Part shown: positions 8,021 to 16,136 of the stretch, piece after piece
Layout of the letters: each line of letters begins with the position of its first letter
How positions within the stretch are numbered: the stretch's first letter is position 1
Source: Lachnospiraceae bacterium
Lineage (GTDB): Bacteria; Bacillota; Clostridia; Lachnospirales; Lachnospiraceae
Length of the DNA stretch: 44,850 bases
NCBI GenBank assembly: GCA_900767585.1
Contig: CAAFZP010000101.1
Coordinates: 1-44,850, forward strand
Direction: 5' to 3'
Notes under the pieces: model-generated
Databases searched by the model: none
Told to the model about the DNA's origin: nothing
Seen by the model: the letters and a program-made list of their open reading frames with translations, nothing else
Made by a program: the position numbers and the translations under genes

Positions 8021-9661
8021 ATGAGGAAAACAGAGATAGAAGAAAAAAATATGACAGATATGAATAAAATGGAAAATGGTCCAATGCTGAATCTGTATCC
8101 GGACAGTCTTGGCGGAGATCTGGAAGCGGTTGCGGATTTATTTGAAAGCGATGGATTTGCAGATGCATTTTCCTCAATATATATACTACCGAGTATTTAC
8201 CATTCTGATCTGGACCGTGGTTTTTCTGTAATCGACTATGATCTTGAGGAAACATTTCATTCTGAAAAGGCACTATTACGGTTGGGCAGCCAGAATATTG
8301 ATCTGAAGCTGGATTTTGTTTTAAACCATGCGTCTGTACAGTCGCCACAGTTTCAGGATCTGTTGGAGAATGGCAGTCGATCGGAATATCGTGACTTTTT
8401 TATTGACTGGAATACATTCTGGGAAAACTGTGGAGAAATGACAGAAGACGGCTATATACAACCGGAACAGAAGTATCTGGATCCGATGTTCTTCCGCAAA
8501 CCGGGATTACCTCTGTTGATGGTTGAAATGGCAGATGGCAGCCGGATTCCATACTGGAATACGTTTTATCAGGAGATTCGGGATACGGATGATTATCACA
8601 CCAGATATTTAGGACAAATGGATCTCAATATTAAATCAGAAAAGGTTTGGGATTTTTATCGTGAAACTATAAAAAAACTGGCAGGTTACGGAGCAAAGAT
8701 AATCCGTCTGGATGCATTTGCATATGCCCCCAAAGCACCGGGGCGTGCCAATTTCTTAAATGAGCCGGAGACATGGGAATTCCTTGAACAGATCCATAAG
8801 CTTGCAAAACCATATGGAATCCGCCTTCTTCCGGAGATTCATGCCGGATATAAAGAGAAAAAGTATGAGCTGATAGCACAAAAGGGCTATCTGACGTATG
8901 ACTTTTTCCTTCCGGGATTGATCCTGGATGCTCTTTACAGAGGCGATGGCACTTATCTGGAGCAATGGGCAAAGGAACAGATAAAAGAGAATATTCATAC
9001 TGTGAACATGCTTGGATGCCATGATGGAATACCGGTACTGGATCTTGCCGGATTGCTGCCGGACGACAGGATTGAAGATTTGATCCGGCTGCTTGTGGAT
9101 CGTGGAGGTTTTGTAAAGGATCTTCATGGTAATAAAAAGATGTATTATCAGGTAAATACGACATATTATAATGCACTTGGCGAAGACGAGCAGGCATTGT
9201 TATTGGCCAGAGCATTACAGATATTTATGCCCGGAAAACCTCAGGTCTGGTATCTGGATCTGTTTGCCGGATCTAATGATTATGAGGCAGTGAAGCGTGC
9301 AGGTGCAGGTGGACATAAAGAGATCAACCGGACGAATTTTTCGCAGAAAGATATAGAGTCAGGCCTTAAAAAGGAGGTCGTAAAAAAGCAGCTTGAAATG
9401 TTGAAATTCCGGAAAGAATTTCCGGCATTTGGATTTGATGCGGAAATGGAAATCCGTACAAAGCCTGCAGCGCAGATTTCTGCTCAGGCAGAAAATGCTT
9501 TGCATTTTGCAAAAATACCGGATGATCAGATGTATAATCGCATTTATATCACCTGGAAAAAAGACGGGTATCTTGCCCGCCTGTCTGCAGACCTAAAAGC
9601 CCATACCTATCGGATTCAGGCTCTTGATCCATCCGGAAATCTGGTTTGGCAGATGTTCTGA
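8021..9661 (+). CDS. GH13_18 sucrose / sucrose-6F-phosphate phosphorylase
   Basis: 546 residues, 24 bases after the kinase gene, with AGGAGG before ATG 8021. GH13 catalytic residues are visible: nucleophile Asp231 in KIIRLDAFAYAPK, acid/base Glu272 in LLPEIHAGY, and the stabilising Asp335 in MLGCHDGIPVLD. The N-terminal part has DLEAVADLFESDGFADAFSS-type and IDLKLDFVLNHAS segments characteristic of sucrose-phosphorylase-like GH13_18. Such enzymes use phosphate to cleave sucrose, or sucrose-6-phosphate in R. gnavus, into glucose-1-phosphate and fructose or fructose-6-phosphate. The adjacent kinase favours the phosphorylated substrate, but the residues that decide this cannot be judged by eye. 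Confidence 0.85.
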   Translation: MRKTEIEEKNMTDMNKMENGPMLNLYPDSLGGDLEAVADLFESDGFADAFSSIYILPSIYHSDLDRGFSVIDYDLEETFHSEKALLRLGSQNIDLKLDFVLNHASVQSPQFQDLLENGSRSEYRDFFIDWNTFWENCGEMTEDGYIQPEQKYLDPMFFRKPGLPLLMVEMADGSRIPYWNTFYQEIRDTDDYHTRYLGQMDLNIKSEKVWDFYRETIKKLAGYGAKIIRLDAFAYAPKAPGRANFLNEPETWEFLEQIHKLAKPYGIRLLPEIHAGYKEKKYELIAQKGYLTYDFFLPGLILDALYRGDGTYLEQWAKEQIKENIHTVNMLGCHDGIPVLDLAGLLPDDRIEDLIRLLVDRGGFVKDLHGNKKMYYQVNTTYYNALGEDEQALLLARALQIFMPGKPQVWYLDLFAGSNDYEAVKRAGAGGHKEINRTNFSQKDIESGLKKEVVKKQLEMLKFRKEFPAFGFDAEMEIRTKPAAQISAQAENALHFAKIPDDQMYNRIYITWKKDGYLARLSADLKAHTYRIQALDPSGNLVWQMF

Positions 9662-9711
9662 TATGATGGATACGCCGCCCGTCCGATTTTATAAATACAT
9701 TTTTTGAGATT

Positions 9712-9742
9712 AAGCGCAGTTTCATTAGGAACTGCGCTTTTT
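9712..9742 (+). terminator. Rho-independent terminator of the alpha-galactoside operon
   Basis: AAGCGCAGTT (9712-9721) pairs perfectly with AACTGCGCTT (9730-9739), with an 8-base loop and a T run to 9742. Confidence 0.85.
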
Positions 9743-9805
9743 AATACCTTACTCCTCGTTCTGTTGCTCTGGCTCTGCATTAGAGTGATCGGGTCTTTGT
9801 AAGTC

Positions 9806-10186
9806 GTGCAGCGCGTATTCGCAGGCTTGGATGACAAAGCTGGAGAAAGTATACAGCACTGCGAGGACAGTTTTCCTGCGCAGTTGCGCAAAAAGGTTGC
9901 GATGCAGGATGCCTATCTGAACCTGAGACCGGAAGACCTGATTGCATGTCTGGGGGATGCGGATGCCGAAAGCCGGAGGATTCTGGAGACGTGTGCATGG
10001 AAGGGAACAATCGGCTACGAAATCAGAGACATCGATGAGATCGAGATTGGTGGTGGTTTCGATGACGAGTCAAGAATTGAATATTGCGAGCACATCTACG
10101 CGATGCTGATTGCGCCATTTGCGGTGTGGCTGGCAAAGACTGGATACAAACCGGACGACGCATTTTTAAAGAAAACCTTGTTGTGA
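9806..10186 (+). CDS. Orphan ORF of unknown function, possibly a gene remnant
   Basis: The 126-codon frame starts at GTG 9806, two codons after an in-frame TAA, and has no recognisable Shine-Dalgarno sequence, so it may be the 3' part of a larger decayed gene. The product is acidic and soluble-looking. A C-terminal block (EIRDIDEIEIGGGFDDESR, then EHIYAMLIAPFAVWLAKTGY) reads like a genuine folded segment. I recognise no family. It stands alone after the raffinose operon terminator and before the wall protein gene. Overlapping minus-strand frames in the same stretch look less protein-like. Confidence 0.4.
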   Translation: MQRVFAGLDDKAGESIQHCEDSFPAQLRKKVAMQDAYLNLRPEDLIACLGDADAESRRILETCAWKGTIGYEIRDIDEIEIGGGFDDESRIEYCEHIYAMLIAPFAVWLAKTGYKPDDAFLKKTLL

Positions 10187-10257
10187 TGTCAAGTGCTTTA
10201 TGATAAAATGTCAAAAATAACTTTCCTGGGAGGGAAGCAGAGAGGGAGGACAACGTT

Positions 10258-12051
10258 ATGAGGAAAAAAACAGGGATTTTTCTAAGTGTATGGTTGTGTA
10301 TCAGTATGCTCCTGCTGTTATTGGTCAGCATACCAGTAAGGGCGAAAGAACAAAACATGGCAGCGTTGTATTTTATAGGGGCATCCGTTGACGGAGGAAA
10401 GGCCGTTTTTGGTGTTGTTGAGGGCTGTAAAGCAAAAATAACATTATGTACGAAAGACGCATGGGATGGTTATAAGGATTGTTCAATCAGTGGGAATGGC
10501 ATGCAGGTCGATCTGCTCGAGAACGAGTATTATTTGAAGGTTGGTATTTCTTTAGAAGCATCATCCATAGAGGAACTGCCGGGTATGCCGAGTATTTCAA
10601 GTTCGGATATTCGGGTATATATCAATGGGACATCGTATAATATTGACAGTAATTCGTATATCAAGCTGGATCCAAACGAATTTAGCGGCAACCTGAATAT
10701 CAAAGTAGAATACGAACCTGCGCCACCGAAGCCGGCTTATCCAGATGATATTCAGATTACGGCAAGCTGTGATGGAGTAGGAATGGAGATTTCTCTAAAT
10801 GGAGAGAGAATTGGAAAAGAGAGTAAGGAGATACAAGGGACTGGAAAGGGATATGCCTCTGGTGAAATCTATAATCTGATCCAGATTCAGCTGGCGTTTG
10901 GAGATGGAAATATCGGAACTGTTACGGTAAATGGAAAGCCAATTAACCTTCCGGAAGGCACGAAGGACAGGGTGGAATTCACAGTAGCACCTGCAAGTGC
11001 ATATAAGATCGAGGTTACAAAGAGACTGACGGTTATGAAACGAGTTATCGTATGGGAGAGTGATAATGCCAATAATACAAGCCTGAAAGAGAATGAATTA
11101 TTAAAGCATGGAAGTATTGCGATTATTGGGATCAAAGATGCAGATGGAACGCCGGTTGAATTAAAGGATATTGACCAGAGCGCCAGTCATGGGTATGGAA
11201 GGATTGTGCCGGGGTCAGAAATAACACTTCGTGTAGCACCAGAATATGGGTACCAGCTTGATTCTATCACCATCAATGGGCAGTCTTTGACACCTTCTGC
11301 GGATACATCTACATATACATACACGATGCCGGATGCAAATGTTCATATCTGTGGCATATTTACAAAGAAAGAGGATCAGACAGAGCTGAAAACAGATAAA
11401 GTGAAAAATGCATTGATTCAGTTAGCAGAAAATGAGATCACTTCAGGAAACAGCAGACTGACGATTAAGGATGCGGTTCTCACACAGCAACAGCAGGAAG
11501 CCTTTGAAAAGGCGGCCGGGGATTATCAGATCGTCGGGTATTTTGATATTAAACTGGCACAGATCCTGTACAAGAATTCTGCAGCAGATCTGTGGGTAAA
11601 TGATATAGCAGCTTTGAAGAATCCGGCAAAGGTATCCCTTCAGTTTGGTACAGACATGGAGGTTGAAGGCAATGATCTGATTGTCATTCATGAGAATTCG
11701 GATGGAACCTATGAGGTTATTCCTGCTTCCTTTGATTCTGCAACTAAGACCGTGATGTTCCAGACAAAGGGATTTTCCAATTATGCGGTCGCATATAAGA
11801 AGAGTGACACAACGACGGAGGATTCGACAAAGGAAACGACAACGGAGAACACAACCGAAGCCCCATCCAAAACTACAACAAAGGATACGACCGAAGCCCC
11901 ATCCAAAACTACAACAAAGGATACGACCGAAGCAACAAAAGAGGCTGTAACAGCTTCGCCTAAAACAGGGGATGATATGAATCTGTCTGTACTTTGCATA
12001 TTGATGCTGGTATCAGGAATGGGCTGTCTCTATGCGGGAAAGAAGCGGTAA
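10258..12051 (+). CDS. Cell-wall-anchored surface protein with Thr-rich stalk and SPKTGD sorting signal
   Basis: 597 residues; GGGAGGG precedes ATG 10258. Residues 1-29 are a signal peptide (cleavage near VRA). The ectodomain is beta-rich with segments resembling InlB-type bacterial repeats (GYQLDSITINGQSLTPSAD, TYTYTMPDANVHICGIF). A Thr/Ser/Lys/Glu-rich stalk (~520-565) contains a tandem 12-residue repeat TEAPSKTTTKDT. The C-terminus has SPKTGDD (567-573), a hydrophobic helix, and AGKKR, i.e. a sortase-type sorting signal with Ser-Pro instead of Leu-Pro. No enzyme motif is visible, so an adhesive or structural role is a guess. A terminator follows the stop. Confidence 0.8.
   Translation: MRKKTGIFLSVWLCISMLLLLLVSIPVRAKEQNMAALYFIGASVDGGKAVFGVVEGCKAKITLCTKDAWDGYKDCSISGNGMQVDLLENEYYLKVGISLEASSIEELPGMPSISSSDIRVYINGTSYNIDSNSYIKLDPNEFSGNLNIKVEYEPAPPKPAYPDDIQITASCDGVGMEISLNGERIGKESKEIQGTGKGYASGEIYNLIQIQLAFGDGNIGTVTVNGKPINLPEGTKDRVEFTVAPASAYKIEVTKRLTVMKRVIVWESDNANNTSLKENELLKHGSIAIIGIKDADGTPVELKDIDQSASHGYGRIVPGSEITLRVAPEYGYQLDSITINGQSLTPSADTSTYTYTMPDANVHICGIFTKKEDQTELKTDKVKNALIQLAENEITSGNSRLTIKDAVLTQQQQEAFEKAAGDYQIVGYFDIKLAQILYKNSAADLWVNDIAALKNPAKVSLQFGTDMEVEGNDLIVIHENSDGTYEVIPASFDSATKTVMFQTKGFSNYAVAYKKSDTTTEDSTKETTTENTTEAPSKTTTKDTTEAPSKTTTKDTTEATKEAVTASPKTGDDMNLSVLCILMLVSGMGCLYAGKKR
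11855..11930 (+). repeat. 36-bp tandem repeat encoding TEAPSKTTTKDT
   Basis: Two full nearly identical units begin at CCGAAG 11855 and 11891, with a third start at 11927. They encode the Thr-rich wall stalk of the surface protein and are a candidate site for length variation by slippage. Confidence 0.8.
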
Positions 12052-12070
12052 TTCTTTATATATTTATGAG

Positions 12071-12103
12071 AAAAGCACAGTTTGTTTTTAAACTGTGCTT
12101 TTT
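12071..12103 (+). terminator. Rho-independent terminator
   Basis: AAAAGCACAGTTT (12071-12083) pairs with AAACTGTGCTTTT (12090-12102); T residues continue to 12103. It ends the wall protein transcript and insulates the ior operon. Confidence 0.85.
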
Positions 12104-12190
12104 CTGATAATAAACAAAAAATCAAAAGTAGTCGTATCACGTAGAATTTGTTATAATAGAACATACTTGAAAGAGGAAGGGAGAAGTTAC

Positions 12191-14017
12191 ATGCAGGAAT
12201 ATGTAATGGGAAATGGAGCGATTGCGCTTGGTGCATTGGCGGCAGGTGTCAATCTTGTGTCCGGATATCCGGGAACTCCATCTTCTGAAATTGTGGAAAC
12301 AATATCCAAGTACCCACACGATGGGGTGCACTTGGAATGGTCAGTGAATGAGAAAGCAGCGATGGAGGTTGCTGCGAGTGCGGCATATGGTGGCGCACGG
12401 ACGATGGTCACGATGAAGCAGGTAGGCTTGAATGTGGCAGCCGATCCGCTGATGTCGCTTGCGTATGTGGGCGTGAAGGGCGGCATGGTTGTTGTATCGG
12501 CGGATGATCCGGGACCGATTTCTTCCCAGACCGAGCAGGATACGAGGCGGTTCGCAGACTTCGCACGGATTCCGGTGTTTGATCCATCCTCCCCGGAAGA
12601 GGCGTATGAGATGATACAGGATGCATTTGCGTATTCGGAGAAATATAAGACACCGGTTCTGTTCCGTCCGACGACGCGTGTCTGCCATGCGTATGCGTCG
12701 ATTGAAAATCCGGTTTACAATGGACCAAAAGCATATGATGGTTTCGTGAAGGATTCCAAGAAATGGGTCATCTTCCCGCGGTTATCCTACATGAATCATG
12801 CGATGATCGAGCAGCGGAATGTGGAGATTGGCAAGGATTTTTCTACATATAAATGGAATCGTGTGGAAGGCGGAAATTCCAAGAGAGCAGTGATCACGTC
12901 AGGAATCAGCTATGCCTATGCAAAGGAATATCTGAAAGATCACACCGATATCAAGCTCATCAAGCTTGCCACTGCATACCCTCTGCCGGAGGATTTTCTG
13001 CTTCAGGCACTCGAGGGCGTGGAGGAACTGCTCTGTGTGGAGGAGCTTAGCCCATATATTGAAGAACAGATTCTGAAGCTTGTCGGGAAGCACGCGCTTG
13101 CTATCAAGGTGTCAGGAAAATTAGATGGAAAGGTGCCGGCAAGTGGCGAGAACAGTTCGAATCTGGTTGCAGATATTCTGAGTGAGTTCCTTGGCACGGA
13201 GAAGCTCGCGCATGGGTATGATGGCAGTGATGCACCGGCGCTTCCGATGCGTCCGCCGGTATTGTGTGCGGGATGTCCGCATCGCGCATCGTTCTATGCA
13301 GTGAAGCAGGCGATGAAAGGAAAGAAAGCGTATTTCTGTGGCGATATCGGATGTTATACACTTGGAAATGCGATGCCGCTTGATATGGTTGACACATGTC
13401 TCTGCATGGGTGCCGGAATCACGATGGCGCAGGGCTTCCACTGGATTGATGGGGAAGGCACATGCTTCGGATTCGTGGGCGATTCGACATTTTTCGCATC
13501 GGGTATGACGGGGGGCGTAAATGCGGTGTACAACAACGCAGATATGATTCTCTGCGTGCTGGATAATTCGACAACGGCGATGACCGGACATCAGCCGCAT
13601 CCGGGAATCGGACGGAATATGATGGGGCAGTTTGTGGATAAGGTAGACATCGCGAAGGTGTTAGAGGGAATCGGCGTGCATAAGATTATAACCGTCGATC
13701 CGTTGGATCTTGCTGCGTCGGTGGCTGCCGTGCAGGAATGCGATAAGCTTCCGGGCGTGAAAGCAATCATCTTCAAGTCACCGTGTATTGCAATCTCCAA
13801 GCCGGATGGCAAATGCTGGATCTCGGAGCAGTGCATCAACTGTAAGAAATGCATCCGTGAGATTGGCTGTCCGGCACTCATTACTGTAGATGGAAATGTG
13901 ACGATTGATGAAAACTTATGTACCGGCTGTGGTTTGTGCAGTCAGATCTGCCCGGTTCACGCCATTGGTAGTGGGGAACAAGAATCATCGAAAAAAGGAG
14001 GTGCCGGCAATGAATAA
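12191..14017 (+). CDS. iorA: Indolepyruvate ferredoxin oxidoreductase alpha subunit
   Basis: 608 residues from ATG 12191, chosen for the upstream GAGGAAGGGAG site and because the conserved N-terminus MGNGAIALGALAAGVNLVSG begins there. The N-terminal pyrimidine-binding domain shows SGYPGTPSSEIVE and NEKAAMEVAASAAYGG. The TPP-binding domain shows CAGCPHRASFYA, GDIGCYTLG and GDSTFFASGMTGGVN. The C-terminus has two 4Fe-4S motifs, CINCKKCIREIGCP (from residue 548) and CTGCGLCSQICP (from 577). With IorB it oxidatively decarboxylates aryl pyruvates from Trp, Phe or Tyr to aryl-acetyl-CoA, reducing ferredoxin. It overlaps iorB by 8 bases. Confidence 0.95.
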   Translation: MQEYVMGNGAIALGALAAGVNLVSGYPGTPSSEIVETISKYPHDGVHLEWSVNEKAAMEVAASAAYGGARTMVTMKQVGLNVAADPLMSLAYVGVKGGMVVVSADDPGPISSQTEQDTRRFADFARIPVFDPSSPEEAYEMIQDAFAYSEKYKTPVLFRPTTRVCHAYASIENPVYNGPKAYDGFVKDSKKWVIFPRLSYMNHAMIEQRNVEIGKDFSTYKWNRVEGGNSKRAVITSGISYAYAKEYLKDHTDIKLIKLATAYPLPEDFLLQALEGVEELLCVEELSPYIEEQILKLVGKHALAIKVSGKLDGKVPASGENSSNLVADILSEFLGTEKLAHGYDGSDAPALPMRPPVLCAGCPHRASFYAVKQAMKGKKAYFCGDIGCYTLGNAMPLDMVDTCLCMGAGITMAQGFHWIDGEGTCFGFVGDSTFFASGMTGGVNAVYNNADMILCVLDNSTTAMTGHQPHPGIGRNMMGQFVDKVDIAKVLEGIGVHKIITVDPLDLAASVAAVQECDKLPGVKAIIFKSPCIAISKPDGKCWISEQCINCKKCIREIGCPALITVDGNVTIDENLCTGCGLCSQICPVHAIGSGEQESSKKGGAGNE

Positions 14018-14600
14018 AGATATATTGATCTGTGGTGTCGGCGGGCAGGGAACCGTACTGGCATCCAAAATTATTGCGGCATCGGCGATGGACGAAGGTT
14101 CGGCAGTTCATTCGGCAGAGACGATTGGTATGGCACAGCGAGGCGGTTCGGTGACGAGTCATGTGCGTATCGGGGAGGCATATGCACCACTGATCCCACA
14201 GGGGGCGGCAGATATGATTCTGGCGTTTGAGCCGGCGGAGGCTGTGCGGAACTTAGGGTATCTGAAAAAGGATGGAATCGTGATCGTGAATCGTGTACCG
14301 GTAAAACCGGTGACAGAATCCTTGCAGGATACCGGGTACGATGGCACAGAGATGATTGCGTATCTGCAGAAGAAATGCAGCTGTATCGTAATCGATGCAG
14401 AGAAAATCTGTGCACCGTTTGGCTCATCAAGATATTTCAACATTGCCATCCTGGGCGTGGCAGTTGGAAGCGGACGGCTTGGAATCAGCAAGGAAACTGT
14501 GCTCGCAGAGCTTGAAAGACGCGTGCCGGCGAAATATGTAGAGACAAACAAAGCAGCATTTTACGCAGGTGTTGAAGTGGGAAGCGGAAAAACGTTGTGA
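14010..14600 (+). CDS. iorB: Indolepyruvate ferredoxin oxidoreductase beta subunit
   Basis: 196 residues starting at ATG 14010 inside the end of iorA, with AAAGGAGG upstream. It has the glycine-rich N-terminus ILICGVGGQGTVLASKIIA typical of the gamma-type (POR/KOR/IOR) domain, followed by SAETIGMAQRGGSVTSHVRI. It completes the two-subunit oxidoreductase. The overlap implies 1:1 translational coupling with iorA, and the aryl-CoA ligase follows 60 bases later. Confidence 0.93.
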   Translation: MNKDILICGVGGQGTVLASKIIAASAMDEGSAVHSAETIGMAQRGGSVTSHVRIGEAYAPLIPQGAADMILAFEPAEAVRNLGYLKKDGIVIVNRVPVKPVTESLQDTGYDGTEMIAYLQKKCSCIVIDAEKICAPFGSSRYFNIAILGVAVGSGRLGISKETVLAELERRVPAKYVETNKAAFYAGVEVGSGKTL

Positions 14601-14660
14601 TAGAGGAAATAACGTATCATCAGTCGATATTATAAATCGTATTTGGAGGAGGAACCAACT

Positions 14661-15902
14661 ATGAAATTAACAGAGTTACAGTTGTCGCAGGTAGATGCGC
14701 AGATTAAGCGTCTGATCCAGACAGACAGTTATTATGGCAGAATTTATAAAGAAGCAGGAATCACAGGTGTTTCAAGTCAGGAGGAGTTCGAGCAGCTTCC
14801 GTTCTCCAGCAAGGCGGACCTTCGAAATGCTTATCCGCTTGGGATTCAGGCAGTACCGGATGAGGAGGTGGTACGAATCCATTCTTCGTCCGGAACGACA
14901 GGTAAGCCGGTCATCATTCCTTATACAGCAAAGGATGTGGATGACTGGGCGATTATGTTTGCACGCTGCTATGAAACAGCAGGCATCACAAACAAAGATC
15001 ATATTCAGATTACTGCCGGTTATGGTCTGTGGACAGCGGGAATCGGTTTCCAGGCAGGTTGTGAGAAGCTTGGCGCAATGGCAATTCCGATGGGACCGGG
15101 TAATACAGATAAGCAGATTCAGATGATGATGGATCTGAAATCGACAGTTCTTACAGCGACATCTTCGTATGCATTGCTTCTGGCGGAGGAAATCAATAAA
15201 AGAGGAATCCGCGATCAACTGTATCTGAAGAAAGGTATTTTTGGTTCCGAGCGCTGGAGTGAGAAGATGCGCGAATACATTAAAAGGGAGCTTGGAGTTT
15301 CTCTTTATGATATCTATGGTTTGACGGAGATTTACGGACCGGGCATCGGAATCAGCTGTGATGAAGATGCGGGTATGCATTACTGGGATGATTATGTATA
15401 TATTGAGATTGTTGATCCGAAGACTCTTCAGCCGGTACCGGACGGAGAAGAAGGAGAGATTGTTATAACAACACTTGTCAAGGAAGGCGCACCGCTTCTG
15501 CGATTCCGGACACATGATATCTCCAGAATTATTCCGGGTGAATGTGCATGTGGCAACAAATATCCGCGTCTTGATATAATTAAGGGACGTAGTGATGATA
15601 TGTTCAAGGTACATGGTGTCAATATGTTCCCAAGTCAGGTAGAAGAAATCCTCGGCATGGTGGATGGTGTATCGAGTGAATATAACATTAATATCGCACA
15701 TGATGAAGCACACAACCGTGACATCATCATGGTGACGGTTGAGGCAGAAGGCCGTGTGGACTTCGAGCAGACAGGTCAGACGATCAAGAATCTGTTCAAG
15801 TCGAAGATGAGTGTTACACCGAAGATCAATGTTGTGCCGGTTGGAACATTGCCGCGAACAGAGAAGAAGGCGAAGCGTGTGATCGATCACCGTGAGGTGT
15901 AG
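14661..15902 (+). CDS. paaK: Phenylacetate-CoA ligase family enzyme (aryl-acetate:CoA ligase)
   Basis: 413 residues; ATG 14661 follows GGAGGAGG, and an upstream in-frame TTG at 14643 is less likely because it lies within that site. The ATP loop SSSGTTGKPVIIPYT begins at residue 75. The adenylation core YDIYGLTEIYGPG and the C-terminal hinge and lysine region GRSDDMFKVHGVNMFPSQVE are typical of PaaK. Next to iorAB it may run toward aryl-acetate plus ATP, conserving energy from aryl-acetyl-CoA as in archaeal amino-acid fermenters, or activate arylacetates in the other direction. It is shorter than E. coli PaaK (about 437 residues), as anaerobe homologues are. Confidence 0.9.
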   Translation: MKLTELQLSQVDAQIKRLIQTDSYYGRIYKEAGITGVSSQEEFEQLPFSSKADLRNAYPLGIQAVPDEEVVRIHSSSGTTGKPVIIPYTAKDVDDWAIMFARCYETAGITNKDHIQITAGYGLWTAGIGFQAGCEKLGAMAIPMGPGNTDKQIQMMMDLKSTVLTATSSYALLLAEEINKRGIRDQLYLKKGIFGSERWSEKMREYIKRELGVSLYDIYGLTEIYGPGIGISCDEDAGMHYWDDYVYIEIVDPKTLQPVPDGEEGEIVITTLVKEGAPLLRFRTHDISRIIPGECACGNKYPRLDIIKGRSDDMFKVHGVNMFPSQVEEILGMVDGVSSEYNINIAHDEAHNRDIIMVTVEAEGRVDFEQTGQTIKNLFKSKMSVTPKINVVPVGTLPRTEKKAKRVIDHREV

Positions 15903-15919
15903 GAAAATATATCGATTGA

Positions 15920-15956
15920 AAGAAGAGGACAAAGGATTTTTGTTCTCTTCTTTTTT
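15920..15956 (+). terminator. Rho-independent terminator of the ior operon
   Basis: AAGAAGAGGACAA (15920-15932) pairs with TTGTTCTCTTCTT (15940-15952) with one G-T wobble; six Ts run to 15956. Confidence 0.8.
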
Positions 15957-16003
15957 GTGCCAAAAACAATATTACAAGAAATTAAAAGAGAAAGGAATGG
16001 CGG

Positions 16004-16031
16004 TTGACAAACAAGATTAACTTGTTATAAT
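16004..16031 (+). promoter_or_regulatory. Strong sigma-A promoter of the type III antitoxin RNA
   Basis: Consensus TTGACA (16004-16009) and TATAAT (16026-16031) are separated by 16 bp. Transcription should begin near 16038. Confidence 0.85.
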
Positions 16032-16037
16032 CATAGT

Positions 16038-16136
16038 CAGATGGAGGGTCCTGCCGATCAGTGGACTTATGAAACAGAGTATCTCCGTTACGACGGGTAC
16101 TGAAAAGGCTATGTTTATGCATAGCCTTTATTTTTT
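16038..16136 (+). ncRNA. Putative type III antitoxin RNA (ToxI/CptI-like)
   Basis: A short transcript of about 100 nt is bounded by a consensus promoter and a terminator directly in front of a ToxN-like gene, the defining layout of type III toxin-antitoxin loci. Two weakly similar segments are visible. 16038-16074 and 16075-16105 both begin CAGA and end TGAAA, and their last 21 bases match at 12 positions. Two short hairpins are possible (GGTCC/GGACT and AGTAT/GTACT around CCGT/ACGG). Known antitoxins contain tandem 34-45-nt pseudoknot repeats ending in A-rich cleavage sites; here the repeats are degenerate and few. A 20-codon ORF in the same interval lacks a ribosome binding site. Confidence 0.6.
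16104..16136 (+). terminator. Terminator between antitoxin RNA and toxin gene
   Basis: AAAGGCTATG (16104-16113) pairs perfectly with CATAGCCTTT (16120-16129), followed by six Ts ending directly before the toxin ATG at 16137. In type III loci this element limits read-through so that antitoxin RNA exceeds toxin mRNA. Confidence 0.88.

Noticed and set aside
14772..15932. 386-codon minus-strand frame opposite paaK
   Set aside because: It is His/Cys/Arg/Ile-rich with no family resemblance; it is the complement of a well-supported CoA ligase gene.
16041..16103. 20-codon ORF (ATG to TGA) between promoter and terminator, possible leader peptide
   Set aside because: It lies only a few bases after the expected transcript start, with no room for a ribosome binding site, and the layout fits a type III antitoxin RNA better. 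Attenuation by a leader peptide remains a weak alternative.
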